Assembly: GCA_031278145.1 (NCBI GenBank)
Contig: JAITLA010000115.1
Span: 1 to 12,356, forward strand
Reading direction: 5' to 3'
DNA length: 12,356 nt
Source of the DNA: Eubacteriales Family XIII. Incertae Sedis bacterium
GTDB taxonomy: Bacteria > Bacillota_A > Clostridia > Peptostreptococcales > Anaerovoracaceae
This document shows, piece by piece, positions 1-7,167 of the stretch. Below the pieces are notes generated by a model. That model saw only the letters and a list, made by a program, of their open reading frames with translations. It made no database searches and had not been told where the DNA came from. The stretch's first letter is position 1; every line of letters begins with the position of its first letter. The position numbers and the translations under genes are program-made.

Positions 1-1013
1 ATCTGCCCGCAATCGTCATGGGTTCCCACGTCGATTCGGTGATCAACGGGGGCAACTACGACGGCATCCTCGGCGTGCTGACGGCCCTCGAGGTGGCGGA
101 AACCATCTTCACGGAGGAAATCGAAACGCGTCATCCCATCGCCGTGATGATCTGGACAAACGAGGAAGGGTCCCGCTTCGAGCCCGCCATGATGTGCTCG
201 GGCGTCGTGACGGGCAAGTTCGACAAGGAGAGGGCGCTCGCTTCGACGGACACAAAGGGCATAAGCTTCGCGTCGGCCCTGGAGGCGAGCGGATTCAAGG
301 GCGAAGAGCGGAACAGGCTGAACGCGAAGGACTACGCGGGCTATTTTGAGCTCCACATCGAGCAGGGTCCCATCCTCGAGATGGAGAAGAAGGAGATCGG
401 CGTCGTGGAAGGCGTCTTGGGCATGGTCAACTACACGATCTCCGTCAAGGGCGTTTCCGACCACGCGGGCACCACGCCGCAAAAGACGCGGAAGGATGCG
501 CTCTATGCCGCGTCCCAACTGATCGTCATGCTGTGGGACAGGCTCGGCGAGCTCGATCCCGAGCTCGTGTTCACGACCGGCAAGATCAACGCGTCCCCGA
601 ACATCCACACCGTCATCCCCAAGCTGGTCGAGTTCTCGCTTGACGCCAGGCACAGGGACCCGAAGGTCATCGAGCGGGTGGTGTCCGTGATCGAGGGCCT
701 GCCCGCCGAGCTGGCGGGCTGCGAGGTGAGCGCGGCGCTGAATTGGGGCCGCAACACCGTTCTGTTCAACAGCGATTACGTGGCTGCGGTGGAAAAGGCC
801 GCGCGGGACTTGGGCTACTCCTGGCGCAGGATATACAGCGGCGCCGGGCACGACGCGCAGTACGTGGCGGAGGTGTTGCTACCCGCGACCATGATCTTCG
901 TCCCCAGCGTGGACGGGCACAGCCACTGCGTCGAGGAATTCACCCCGACCGAGCTGTGCCTGAAGGGCGCGAACGTGATGTTGAACGCGATCTTGGAAAT
1001 CGACAAGAGATAG
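1..1013 (+). CDS. M20-family amidohydrolase (allantoate / N-carbamoyl-L-amino-acid hydrolase type), 5' end cut off by the window
   Basis: Cytoplasmic metal-dependent amidohydrolase that removes an N-carbamoyl or ureido group (allantoate, N-carbamoyl amino acid or similar substrate). The reading frame is already open at the first base, with complete codons from position 3, so the ATG at 18 is internal and about 336 residues are visible; the family usually has about 410. Expected M20 landmarks are all present: GSHVDS with the metal-binding His at 27-29, the bridging Asp of NYDG at 60-62, the EE pair of TNEEGSRF at 162-167, ELHIEQGP with His at 354-356, the dimer-domain motif DHAGTTP, and C-terminal GAGHDAQY and GHSHCVEE with the last His at 924-926. 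The order HxD, EEGSRF, HIEQG is that of the hydantoinase/carbamoylase family rather than of peptidases. The exact substrate cannot be told from sequence. A 49-nt gap leads to the next gene on the same strand. Confidence 0.9.
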   Translation, partial: LPAIVMGSHVDSVINGGNYDGILGVLTALEVAETIFTEEIETRHPIAVMIWTNEEGSRFEPAMMCSGVVTGKFDKERALASTDTKGISFASALEASGFKGEERNRLNAKDYAGYFELHIEQGPILEMEKKEIGVVEGVLGMVNYTISVKGVSDHAGTTPQKTRKDALYAASQLIVMLWDRLGELDPELVFTTGKINASPNIHTVIPKLVEFSLDARHRDPKVIERVVSVIEGLPAELAGCEVSAALNWGRNTVLFNSDYVAAVEKAARDLGYSWRRIYSGAGHDAQYVAEVLLPATMIFVPSVDGHSHCVEEFTPTELCLKGANVMLNAILEIDKR

Positions 1014-1024
1014 CGCGGGCGCCG

Positions 1025-1040
1025 GCCCGCCAAGGCGGGC
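1025..1040 (+). repeat. GC-rich inverted repeat between the amidohydrolase and the WG/stalk gene
   Basis: GCCCGC (1025-1030) can pair with GCGGGC (1035-1040) around a CAAG loop. It lies 11 nt after the amidohydrolase stop. What follows is TTCTTC rather than a run of T, so it is a poor intrinsic terminator; it may stabilise the upstream transcript's 3' end or be a fortuitous GC-rich palindrome. Confidence 0.4.
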
Positions 1041-1062
1041 GGCTTCTTCAAGGAGATGGGCT

Positions 1063-2511
1063 ATGAAAGCAAGGAACCGAGCGGCCGCGATCTTGAGCCT
1101 TTTCATCGCCGCATGCGGCGCGGCGGCCGCGCCGGGCTTTGCGGCGGACGACGAAACGCCCGCGTCGCAATTCGCGCCGGGGGATCTCTACCTCGCGGGA
1201 TACGACAACGGACTCCGCGATGTCTATGTGCGGATGGGCGACGACTACGTTCACGGCTGCATCAACGAGGAGGGCAACATCATCGTCGCGCCCACAAAGA
1301 ACGGCCCCTACGTCGGGATGACGAACGGCTTGGCCCTCATCAACGAGGGCGCGCGGGACGCGAACGGGAGATTCATCCCCGAAGAGGCGAAATGCAGCGC
1401 ACTGAACACCGAGGGGGAGCGCGTGCGCGTCTTTGAAAACCACATCACATGGTACGACGGAAGGCACGGCATCGCGGCGATATCCGCGCCCGACCCGCCG
1501 GGCAGCCTGCTGTACGCGCTCACGGACGAAAGCGGGAAGCCGCTCACGGCCTTCGAATTCGAAACCCTGATCCATCCGGAGGAGAGCTCGCCCGACGTGT
1601 TTTGGGGACAAAAGGACGGACTGTGGGGTTGCATAAAGGCCGACGGAAGCGTGAAGCTGCCCTTTGCCTACCGGGGTTTCCGCGGCTACTCCAACGGGAG
1701 CAGCCCATCTTCTCTCGGTGGGATCGTGACGCCCGAGGGCAAGGAGGGTCTTGTGACGAATGACGGCGACATCGTCATTCCCCCGGTGTACAGGGCGGTC
1801 TTTGGCATGTACGACGGCATTGCGGCCGTTATGAACGAAGAAGGCAAATACGCGTATTTCGACGCCGCGGGAAAGAATCTCACGGGCTTCGTCTACGGCA
1901 GGCAAGCCTTTTCCTTCGCCGAGGGCCTCGCGAGGCTGTACGAGGAGGAGGGCGAAAATCCCCTGTTCGGCTTCATCGACAGGAGCTTTCAATGGGTATT
2001 GCCGCCCGCGTACACGGGCTTCGCCGAGGGAAGCGGCTACAACAAGCCGGGGCATATGTACGTGTACGATAAGGACGGCGTGGGAATGTTCATAGAAAAC
2101 CCGCTCCAATACACGTACAAGATCAAGATCTACGTGGACGGCAACTGGATCTACACGGAACAAGAGGCCTTCATAGAATCGGGCCGGACGCTGGTTCCGT
2201 TCCGCAAGGTGGCGGAGGGCATGGGCTGGACGGTGCGTTGGATCCCCGACAGACGCGAGATCGAACTCGCAAACGGGACGCGTTCCGTCCGCATGGTCAT
2301 CGGCGACGGCCATGCCGCGGTCAACGTCTTTGACGACGGCCTGCCTCCCGAAACGGTGGAGCTCGACGTTCCGCCGCGCATCGTGGACGGGCGCACCTAC
2401 GTGCCCCTGCGCTTCATAGCCGAAAGCTGCGGGGCCATGGTCGAATGGGACGAGGCGTCATCCACGATACGCATCACAACGGACGCGGGATCCGGAGCGG
2501 AATCCGATTGA
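1063..2511 (+). CDS. Secreted WG-repeat protein with C-terminal stalk (copper amine oxidase N-terminal-like) domain
   Basis: 482-residue exported protein. The start is supported by AAGGAG at 1050-1055, 7 nt before the ATG. Residues 1-28 look like a signal peptide: a basic start (MKARNR), a hydrophobic run and Ala-rich end (cleavage near FAA/DD). IAAC at 15-18 also resembles a lipobox, so lipid anchoring at Cys18 is an alternative. Roughly residues 184-345 form degenerate WG (KWG) repeats, seen as GLWGCIKADGSVKLPFAY, EGLVTNDGDIVIPPVY, KYAYFDAAGK and FGFIDRSFQWVLPPAY. Residues about 355-475 form a stalk domain, recognised by TLVPFRKVAEGMGWTVRW and the repeated pattern RTYVPLRFIAESCGAMVEWD. This domain is found on Firmicute surface proteins and, despite its name, implies neither copper binding nor oxidase activity. 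A surface binding or structural role is inferred; no catalytic motif is visible. It converges on the pspC-like gene with an 18-nt gap. Confidence 0.85.
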   Translation: MKARNRAAAILSLFIAACGAAAAPGFAADDETPASQFAPGDLYLAGYDNGLRDVYVRMGDDYVHGCINEEGNIIVAPTKNGPYVGMTNGLALINEGARDANGRFIPEEAKCSALNTEGERVRVFENHITWYDGRHGIAAISAPDPPGSLLYALTDESGKPLTAFEFETLIHPEESSPDVFWGQKDGLWGCIKADGSVKLPFAYRGFRGYSNGSSPSSLGGIVTPEGKEGLVTNDGDIVIPPVYRAVFGMYDGIAAVMNEEGKYAYFDAAGKNLTGFVYGRQAFSFAEGLARLYEEEGENPLFGFIDRSFQWVLPPAYTGFAEGSGYNKPGHMYVYDKDGVGMFIENPLQYTYKIKIYVDGNWIYTEQEAFIESGRTLVPFRKVAEGMGWTVRWIPDRREIELANGTRSVRMVIGDGHAAVNVFDDGLPPETVELDVPPRIVDGRTYVPLRFIAESCGAMVEWDEASSTIRITTDAGSGAESD

Positions 2512-2529
2512 CGGCGGCGGGTGCCCGCG

Positions 2530-3021
2530 CTATCGCTTCGCGACGAAGTATATGCCCGCCAGCACCAGCGCCACGGCGAAGATCGCGCGGAGGTCAACCC
2601 AGTAGAATATGGGTACGAAGCGGTTGATCAGGTAGAATACGCCGATCAGGATCAGGATCAGTCCGACGATCATGGCGCCCGAGCTCCTGCCACCCGCGCG
2701 CTTCGCGTTCGGTGCGGCATAGGAAGCGGACGCCCCGGGCGCCGCTTCCGCGTCTGCGGCTTCACCGCTGTAGCTCTCCGCCTCGTCCGCGCCGCAGGAG
2801 GCGGCGCTCGCGGGCCGGCTGCGGGAGGCGGCCGGTTCGTTCCTTTCCCGAATGATGATCGCGGCGAGGATGTAGAACAGGACGCCCGCGCCCGTCAGCG
2901 CGAACACCACCATGAGCAGCCTTACGATTACGGGATCCGCGTCGAAGTATTCCGCAATGCCGCCGCATACGCCGAAGAGTACCCTGTCTGTTGTGGATTT
3001 GTAGAGTCGTTTGTTGTTCAT
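2530..3021 (-). CDS. PspC-domain membrane protein
   Basis: 163-residue membrane protein. Residues 4-58 are a clear PspC domain (KRLYKSTTDRVLFGVCGGIAEYF, then DADPVIVRLLMVVFAL and one membrane helix at about 33-57). A hydrophilic Ala/Ser/Glu-rich linker (about 60-112) leads to a C-terminal pair of hydrophobic segments (about 115-133 and 143-161), like the small membrane-domain pair of LiaI/LiaF-type envelope stress proteins. The frame runs open much further upstream (to about 3390), but that part lies antisense to the thioesterase; the ATG at 3021 is preferred because AAAGGAG (3034-3040) precedes it and the domain begins at once. PspC proteins act in envelope stress sensing or signalling. No pspA-like gene is in view, so a stand-alone role is inferred. 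It is divergent from the thioesterase, and the shared intergenic space carries a 12-bp inverted repeat. Confidence 0.9.
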   Translation of the reverse strand: MNNKRLYKSTTDRVLFGVCGGIAEYFDADPVIVRLLMVVFALTGAGVLFYILAAIIIRERNEPAASRSRPASAASCGADEAESYSGEAADAEAAPGASASYAAPNAKRAGGRSSGAMIVGLILILIGVFYLINRFVPIFYWVDLRAIFAVALVLAGIYFVAKR

Positions 3022-3056
3022 CTTTTGCGTGCGCTCCTTTGGTAGGTCCTTTTGTG

Positions 3057-3094
3057 GCTTACCACGCACACCTTCACATCTTTGCGTGGTAAGC
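3057..3094. repeat. Perfect 12-bp inverted repeat in the pspC / thioesterase divergent intergenic space
   Basis: The left arm GCTTACCACGCA (3057-3068) is the exact reverse complement of the right arm TGCGTGGTAAGC (3083-3094), with a 14-nt spacer. It sits 17 nt upstream of the pspC ribosome binding site and 30 nt upstream of the thioesterase start. It could be a leader hairpin for either gene or a two-half-site operator. No T-run follows it on either strand, so it does not look like an intrinsic terminator. I found no convincing -35/-10 pair for either gene here. Confidence 0.85.
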
Positions 3095-3124
3095 TTCGTT
3101 GCATACTTGTCTTCAGAGGTTGAC

Positions 3125-3547
3125 ATGGATATGAATATCGATATCGAAAAATGCAGGGCTTTTTTCGGCGCGGATCGCTTCGCGGCCAACATCGGGATCC
3201 GCATAGACACCGCGCGCGAGGACGAGGTCGTCTGCAGCGTGGAGATCCGCGACATACACCTGAACGCAGCCGATTCCGTACAGGGCGGCGTCATATTCAC
3301 ACTGTCCGATTTTGCCTTCGGCGTGCATGCGAACCTGCGGATGTTCTGCGGCGCGGACGTGGGCGTAACGCTCGGGCAATCCTGCAGCATTTCCTATCTC
3401 AAAAGCCCCAAGGGGCGCAGGTTGATCGCCAGATCGACATGCCTGCGCGCGGGTCGCAGGATGTCCGTGTACCGCGTCACGGTCGAGGACGATCTGGGCA
3501 ATCGCATATCCGAGATGCACGGCAACGGTTTCACGACCCGTGCGTAG
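3125..3547 (+). CDS. PaaI-like hotdog-fold thioesterase
   Basis: 140-residue single-domain hotdog protein of the PaaI type, probably a cytoplasmic acyl-CoA or aryl-CoA thioesterase. The core motif HLNAADSVQGGVIFTLSDFAF (about residues 45-65) aligns with the PaaI signature: Asn47, the GG pair and Asp62 match the usual catalytic positions, while the usual His before GG is Gln53 and the usual Gly/His region upstream is changed (AAD). The remaining strands (LGQSCSISYLKSPKGRRLIARSTCLRAGRRMSVYRVTVED) fit the second half of the fold, including the conserved stretch SISYLKSP. The frame is open upstream to 3011, but AGAGG at 3115-3119 favours the ATG at 3125 (5-nt spacing) over 3131. The gene converges on pepV with a 29-nt gap in which no terminator hairpin is seen. 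Substrate unknown. Confidence 0.85.
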   Translation: MDMNIDIEKCRAFFGADRFAANIGIRIDTAREDEVVCSVEIRDIHLNAADSVQGGVIFTLSDFAFGVHANLRMFCGADVGVTLGQSCSISYLKSPKGRRLIARSTCLRAGRRMSVYRVTVEDDLGNRISEMHGNGFTTRA

Positions 3548-3576
3548 GCGCCTTTCCCTTCCGTCCCTCCCTCCGC

Positions 3577-5013
3577 TTATACCGCGAGCGCCCGGATCGC
3601 GTCGGCGTATATCTTCGCAAGCCGGATCAGGTTTTCCTCGGAGATGAATTCATCCTTTTGGTGAGCAAGATCCGGCTCGCCCGGGAAGCCCGGCCCGAAG
3701 GCGACGATGTTCTTCGCGGCCCGCGCGTAGGTCCCGCCGCCTATGACGATGGGGCGGCTTTGCGTGTCGCCCGTATGCCTGCGATACACCTCCATCAGCG
3801 TTTCGACGAGGGGATCGTCGGCCGGCAGGTAGATCGGCGGATTGTGATCGAGCTTCACGAGACCGAGGTCGTACTTGTGGACGACGGGCAGCAAGGCCTC
3901 GTAGACCCGTTCCTGCGTCATCGTCACGGGATAGCGGACATTGACGGTCAGAATCACGGCCTCCGCGTCGCCGCTGACGGTCCCGACGTTGAAAACGAGC
4001 GGTCCGGACGAATCGTCCTCGAGGGCGCAGCCCATGCCGGCGCCACGCGAATCGAAGCCGATGTGCCGGTTGTAGAAGTCCAGGAATTCGAGCACGCTCT
4101 CGTTGACGAGGCCGGCGCGGGGCAGAAAATCCATCAGAACGGAGATGGCGTTCAGACCCTCTTCGGGGCTGGCGCCGTGCGCGGAGATCCCGTGCGCGCC
4201 GATCTCGAGGCTCTTGCCCACGCCCTTCGCGTGGATTCGGCGGCCCGTTTCGTCCCGGTACGCCGCGATCCGCGCCTTCAATGCATCGTAAGAATCCCCG
4301 CGCACGACGGCGCGCGCGTAGTCCGGGACCATATTCGCCGCCGCGCCGCCGCTGAGTTTTCGAAGCGCGAGGCCCTTGGCCGTCGTCTTGCCCAGCTTCT
4401 TCGCGAGCTCGAAGATCAGGATGCCCTTCTCCCCGTGTATGGCCGGGAAGCCCGCGTCCGGCGTGAAGCCAAAGTCCGGCGAACCGGCGCGGGCGAGATA
4501 GTGCCGCATGCCCTCCATGCCCGTTTCCTCGTCGAGGCCGAGTATGAGCCGCACCCGCTTGCGCGGCGCAAAGCCGCCGGCCTTCAGCGCCTTCATCGCG
4601 TAGTAGCAGGCGATGGCGGGACCCTTGTCGTCCGTCGTGCCGCGCCCGTATACGCGCCCGTCCGCGCGCTTGCCGAGGAAGGGATCGCAGCTCCAGCCGT
4701 TCCCCTCGGGGACCACGTCCAGATGCACGAGGATGCCCAGCGTCCGCGGGGCTTCCTCGGGGGCTTCCTCGGAGGCCCCGCCGAATTCGATGTGTCCGCC
4801 GCGGTCGTCCGCGTTCAGGACCGTGAAGCCGTCCGCCCGCCCGCGCGAAAGCATGTGCGTGAAGGCCTCCCGCACGCCCGCGCCGAAGGGCGCGCCCTCC
4901 ACCGCCGGCGCTCTGACGCTACGGATTGCGACGAGCGCGCGCAGGGCTTCGATCATCTCCTCCGCCAGCGCGTCTATGCGCGCGTGCAGAGCCGTTTCGT
5001 TTTCGTATTCCAT
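3577..5013 (-). CDS. pepV: PepV-type Mn/Zn-dependent dipeptidase (M20, Sapep family)
   Basis: 478-residue cytosolic dipeptidase; PepV enzymes cleave a wide range of dipeptides, including beta-Ala-His types, and are usually about 470 residues. Metal and catalytic landmarks are complete: HLDVVPEG (His97, Asp99), GRGTTDDKGP (Asp128/129), DEETG (Glu162/163), TPDAGFP (Asp186), GISAHGASP (His279 in the lid/dimer domain) and FGPGFPGEPDLAHQKDEF (His451). WSCDPF and IGGGTYARA are also typical of the family. A TTG at 5056-5058 would extend the frame by 15 residues, but those residues are basic and unlike the family; ATG at 5013, preceded by GGGGACGGAG, is preferred. Residues 80-90 hold a duplicated EEAP unit from a 12-bp DNA repeat (about 4750-4772). 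It is the last of seven co-directional minus-strand genes, 45 nt after capA-like. Confidence 0.92.
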   Translation of the reverse strand: MEYENETALHARIDALAEEMIEALRALVAIRSVRAPAVEGAPFGAGVREAFTHMLSRGRADGFTVLNADDRGGHIEFGGASEEAPEEAPRTLGILVHLDVVPEGNGWSCDPFLGKRADGRVYGRGTTDDKGPAIACYYAMKALKAGGFAPRKRVRLILGLDEETGMEGMRHYLARAGSPDFGFTPDAGFPAIHGEKGILIFELAKKLGKTTAKGLALRKLSGGAAANMVPDYARAVVRGDSYDALKARIAAYRDETGRRIHAKGVGKSLEIGAHGISAHGASPEEGLNAISVLMDFLPRAGLVNESVLEFLDFYNRHIGFDSRGAGMGCALEDDSSGPLVFNVGTVSGDAEAVILTVNVRYPVTMTQERVYEALLPVVHKYDLGLVKLDHNPPIYLPADDPLVETLMEVYRRHTGDTQSRPIVIGGGTYARAAKNIVAFGPGFPGEPDLAHQKDEFISEENLIRLAKIYADAIRALAV

Positions 5014-5058
5014 TCCGCTCCGTCCCCGATGTGCGTGCCGGCGACATCCCTTGTCCAA

Positions 5059-6303
5059 TCAGGACCGTATAAGCATCGCTTCCCCAAACAATTCCTCGCA
5101 GTACGCCAAGGCCCGGCGCGCCCGATCCGCGTGCCCCGAGGCCAAAAGCGCCGGATTGTTCTCAAAATCGTCCGCCAGCGGCACGATGGCGTATACCTCC
5201 CGGCCGCCGCTTCGGTATCTGTCCACCCAGGTCGGCAGCACCTTGGCTTCGATCCGCACGATTTCGCCGCTGCCGCGCATGAACCGGAGGTCCACCGCCG
5301 CCATAAGCCCCTGCTCCGTGTGGCGGCTGCCCGTCGTTTCCGTGCGCTGGTTGGAGATGAAATTCCCGAGGGAATAGAACACGGGCACGCTGCGACCCGG
5401 GGCCGGGGACAGGTATTCCATGCCCTGCGGGACGTGGGGATGCGAGGCGAATATGATATCCGCGCCCGATATGGCCGCCCGGCTCGCGATGTATTCCTGA
5501 TAGCCGTTTTGCGTTAACTTGTATTCCTCGCCCCAGTGAAAATAGCAGACCACGATCTCCGCGCCGGCCTCTCGCACGCGCCGTATCTCCTCGTCCACCC
5601 GCGCGAGATCGCCGTCCAAATCCTCATAACCGAAGGAATTGATTAAGGGCCGGAGCGCCTCGCCGATGCGGATGCCGTTCAGCGTTCTGCTCTCGCCCGC
5701 GCGCGGCGATTCGTAGGTAAAGGCCACGAGGCCCACCGAGGCGTCCGCGCAACGGACGACCACGCTTGCCGGTTCGTCCTCGGAAAGCCGCGATCCGACC
5801 GTGGCAAGGCCCGCCGCCCGCGCGACCGTCGTCGTCCGGTGCAGGCCCGCCGCACCGCGATCCAGCATGTGGTTGTTTGAGGTGAAGACCGCGTCAAAGC
5901 CCGCGTCCGCAATCGCGTCCGCCAAGCTGTCCGGGGACGAGAATGTGGGATAGCCCGTGTAAGGCTCGCCGCCCAGCGTGGTTTCGAGGTTGCAGAGAGC
6001 CAGATCGGCTTCGGAGATGTACGGCTTCACATACGTGAAATTGTCGCGAAAATCGTAAGCGCCCGTTTCGTCCCGCTGGGCCGCGAGCTGCGGCGCGTGC
6101 ACCATCACATCCCCCGCGCAGAGTATGCGCAGGGAAACGGGTTCCTCCGCCGGCTCGGCCGGCGCCGCCGCAGAAGGCAAAGCCGCCGCGCCGTCCGCGT
6201 CCGCGCGCCGCGCCTCGCCTGTTTCGGCGCAGGAGGAAAACAGCAGGATTGCCGCCAGCAATCCCAACGCAAGCGGGAATGTCCCGCGCCGCTTACACCT
6301 CAC
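5059..6303 (-). CDS. CapA-family protein, predicted lipoprotein (metallophosphatase-fold, PgsA/YwtB-like)
   Basis: 414-residue exported protein. The N-terminus is basic (RCKRRG) with a hydrophobic core ending in LLFSSC, so Cys25 is a plausible lipidation site, followed by an Ala/Glu/Pro-rich linker to about 55. The CapA domain (about 57-345) shows AGDVMVH (Asp65), CNLETTLGG (Asn105-Glu107), TSNNHMLDRG (Asn143-His145), CYFHWGEEY (His256), FASHPHVPQG (His288, His290) and FYSLGNFISNQ, the calcineurin-like metal-site pattern. Named members support poly-gamma-glutamate or capsule anchoring, but the family is broad and no pgsBC/capBC genes are in view, so a general cell-envelope role is safer. The start is GTG at 6301-6303; no Shine-Dalgarno is visible before it, so the exact start is uncertain, though no other start keeps the signal peptide. 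It begins 18 nt after the NifU-like stop, which suggests co-transcription. Confidence 0.88.
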   Translation of the reverse strand: MRCKRRGTFPLALGLLAAILLFSSCAETGEARRADADGAAALPSAAAPAEPAEEPVSLRILCAGDVMVHAPQLAAQRDETGAYDFRDNFTYVKPYISEADLALCNLETTLGGEPYTGYPTFSSPDSLADAIADAGFDAVFTSNNHMLDRGAAGLHRTTTVARAAGLATVGSRLSEDEPASVVVRCADASVGLVAFTYESPRAGESRTLNGIRIGEALRPLINSFGYEDLDGDLARVDEEIRRVREAGAEIVVCYFHWGEEYKLTQNGYQEYIASRAAISGADIIFASHPHVPQGMEYLSPAPGRSVPVFYSLGNFISNQRTETTGSRHTEQGLMAAVDLRFMRGSGEIVRIEAKVLPTWVDRYRSGGREVYAIVPLADDFENNPALLASGHADRARRALAYCEELFGEAMLIRS

Positions 6304-6321
6304 CGCAGGCGCAAGGCGAAC

Positions 6322-6546
6322 TCAATTGACGGCTTCCACCGCGGAGATCTCGGGGTAGCGCTCCCTGAGTATCCGCTCGATCCCGTTCTTCACGGTCATC
6401 TGCGAGTAGGGGCAGCCCGCGCAATGCCCTTGCAGCCGCACCCTGACCACATTGTCCGTCGTGAGCTCGACGAATTCCACGTCGCCGCCGTCCTGCTGTA
6501 GCATGGGCCTTATGTCATCCAGAGCTTCCAAAACCTTTGTTTCCAT
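6322..6546 (-). CDS. Small NifU C-terminal-domain (Nfu-type) Fe-S scaffold protein
   Basis: 74-residue protein consisting only of the NifU C-terminal domain. Hallmarks are RPMLQQDGGDVEFVEL (about residues 13-28) and the cluster-binding CxxC in GHCAGCPYS (Cys42, Cys45), followed by the amphipathic helix TVKNGIERILRERYPEI. Nfu proteins carry or transfer Fe-S clusters to apo-proteins in the cytosol. The frame is open further upstream, but the ATG at 6546 is fixed by GGAG at 6555-6558 with 8-nt spacing. It lies between hpt and capA-like, and no obvious Fe-S client is adjacent, so the placement looks incidental to its function. Confidence 0.92.
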   Translation of the reverse strand: METKVLEALDDIRPMLQQDGGDVEFVELTTDNVVRVRLQGHCAGCPYSQMTVKNGIERILRERYPEISAVEAVN

Positions 6547-6685
6547 ATCGGCATCTCCTTCGTTTTGTTGTTCGGCGACGCAAAGCGCGCGCCCGCACCG
6601 GGGGCTTGCCCCGCTCACTTTGATTTCGGCGGCGCGAAACCGAAGCGCCGAGGGCGCGCTCCGAGCGCCGTCCGTCCGCCCCGCC
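6547..6685. other. 139-nt spacer between hpt-like and nfu-like genes with two short GC hairpins
   Basis: Apart from the nfu ribosome binding site, two small inverted repeats are visible: GGGG (6601-6604) with CCCC (6609-6612), and CGGCGC (6630-6635) with GCGCCG (6645-6650) around a 9-nt loop. Neither is followed by a T-run on the minus strand, so neither is a clear intrinsic terminator. No promoter with good -35/-10 boxes was recognised. Whether transcription continues from hpt into nfu cannot be decided from sequence. Confidence 0.45.
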
Positions 6686-7072
6686 CTATGCGATGGCATC
6701 AAGCAGTATCTTCAGATATTCCCGCGTCTTCTCGGCGATGGCGTCAAAGCGCTCTTTCTCGGCGGGCTCGTAGGCGCCCTGCTTCAGCTTGGCTTCAAAA
6801 GCCACCGTTTCATTGTACAGCTTCGTCAGCGACAGGTTGCCGGACATACCCTTGATCCCGTGCGCCGTGGTCGCGGCCGCCTCGATATCACCGGCGGCGA
6901 GATTGTCCGTCAGCTTGTCAAGCTCCTCTGCGGCGAGGAAGGAATTGAGTATCTTGACGTAGATCTTCGCGCTTCCCGCGACGCGCCGCAAGCCCGAGTC
7001 GATATCGATGTATTCCTCGAAATCCGACGGGTATTGCGGGGATGCCTTAACCTTATCCGATATCTCGCTCAT
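6686..7072 (-). CDS. Stand-alone Hpt (histidine phosphotransfer) domain protein
   Basis: 128-residue protein made of one Hpt domain. The phosphorylatable His71 lies in TAHGIKGMSGNLSL, matching the family pattern AHxLKGxxxNLG. Upstream, IDIDSGLRRVAGSAKIYVKILNSFL is the usual first helix pair; the C-terminus is a long amphipathic helix. Such proteins pass phosphate between receiver domains in phosphorelays. The start at 7072 has a strong AAGGAGG (7079-7085, 6-nt spacing); the open frame to 7198 is not needed. It follows the WalK-like kinase by 154 nt on the same strand, but that kinase is not a hybrid and the regulator already has its own receiver, so the partner is unclear. A hybrid kinase or c-di-GMP/receiver protein elsewhere in the genome is one possibility (inference). 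Confidence 0.9.
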   Translation of the reverse strand: MSEISDKVKASPQYPSDFEEYIDIDSGLRRVAGSAKIYVKILNSFLAAEELDKLTDNLAAGDIEAAATTAHGIKGMSGNLSLTKLYNETVAFEAKLKQGAYEPAEKERFDAIAEKTREYLKILLDAIA

Positions 7073-7078
7073 TTGACG

Positions 7079-7085
7079 CCTCCTT
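7079..7085 (-). promoter_or_regulatory. Strong ribosome binding site of the Hpt gene
   Basis: AAGGAGG read on the minus strand, 6 nt before the ATG at 7072. It decides the start in a frame that is open for 42 further upstream codons. Confidence 0.85.
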
Positions 7086-7089
7086 ATCC

Positions 7090-7167
7090 GTTGCCACGCA
7101 AACGCCACGCTCTTTTCGCGGCATCCGCATGGCTTTGATTGAACCTGTTGCCATGAAAACGCCACGC
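7090..7167. repeat. Degenerate direct repeats in the kinase / Hpt spacer
   Basis: Two 21-nt copies, 7090-7110 and 7147-7167, agree at 19 of 21 positions (pattern GTTGCCA-yG-mAAACGCCACGC on the plus strand) with starts 57 nt apart. Further ACGCAAAC-like pieces follow to about 7185. The region lies between the kinase stop and the hpt ribosome binding site. It codes for nothing convincing and shows no clear promoter or terminator. The core CCACGCAAA also occurs, inverted, in the pspC/thioesterase intergenic space. Confidence 0.7.

Noticed and set aside
1048..2313. 421-residue minus-strand open frame opposite the WG/stalk gene
   Set aside because: Antisense to a gene with signal peptide, WG repeats and stalk domain; no recognisable domain of its own.
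2517..2528. GCGG/CCGC hairpin between the convergent WG/stalk and pspC stops as a bidirectional terminator
   Set aside because: Only four base pairs and no T-run on either strand.
3151..5517. 788-residue plus-strand open frame opposite pepV and capA
   Set aside because: It runs antisense to two genes with complete catalytic motifs, begins inside the thioesterase and has Arg/His-rich, family-free sequence typical of GC-rich shadow frames.
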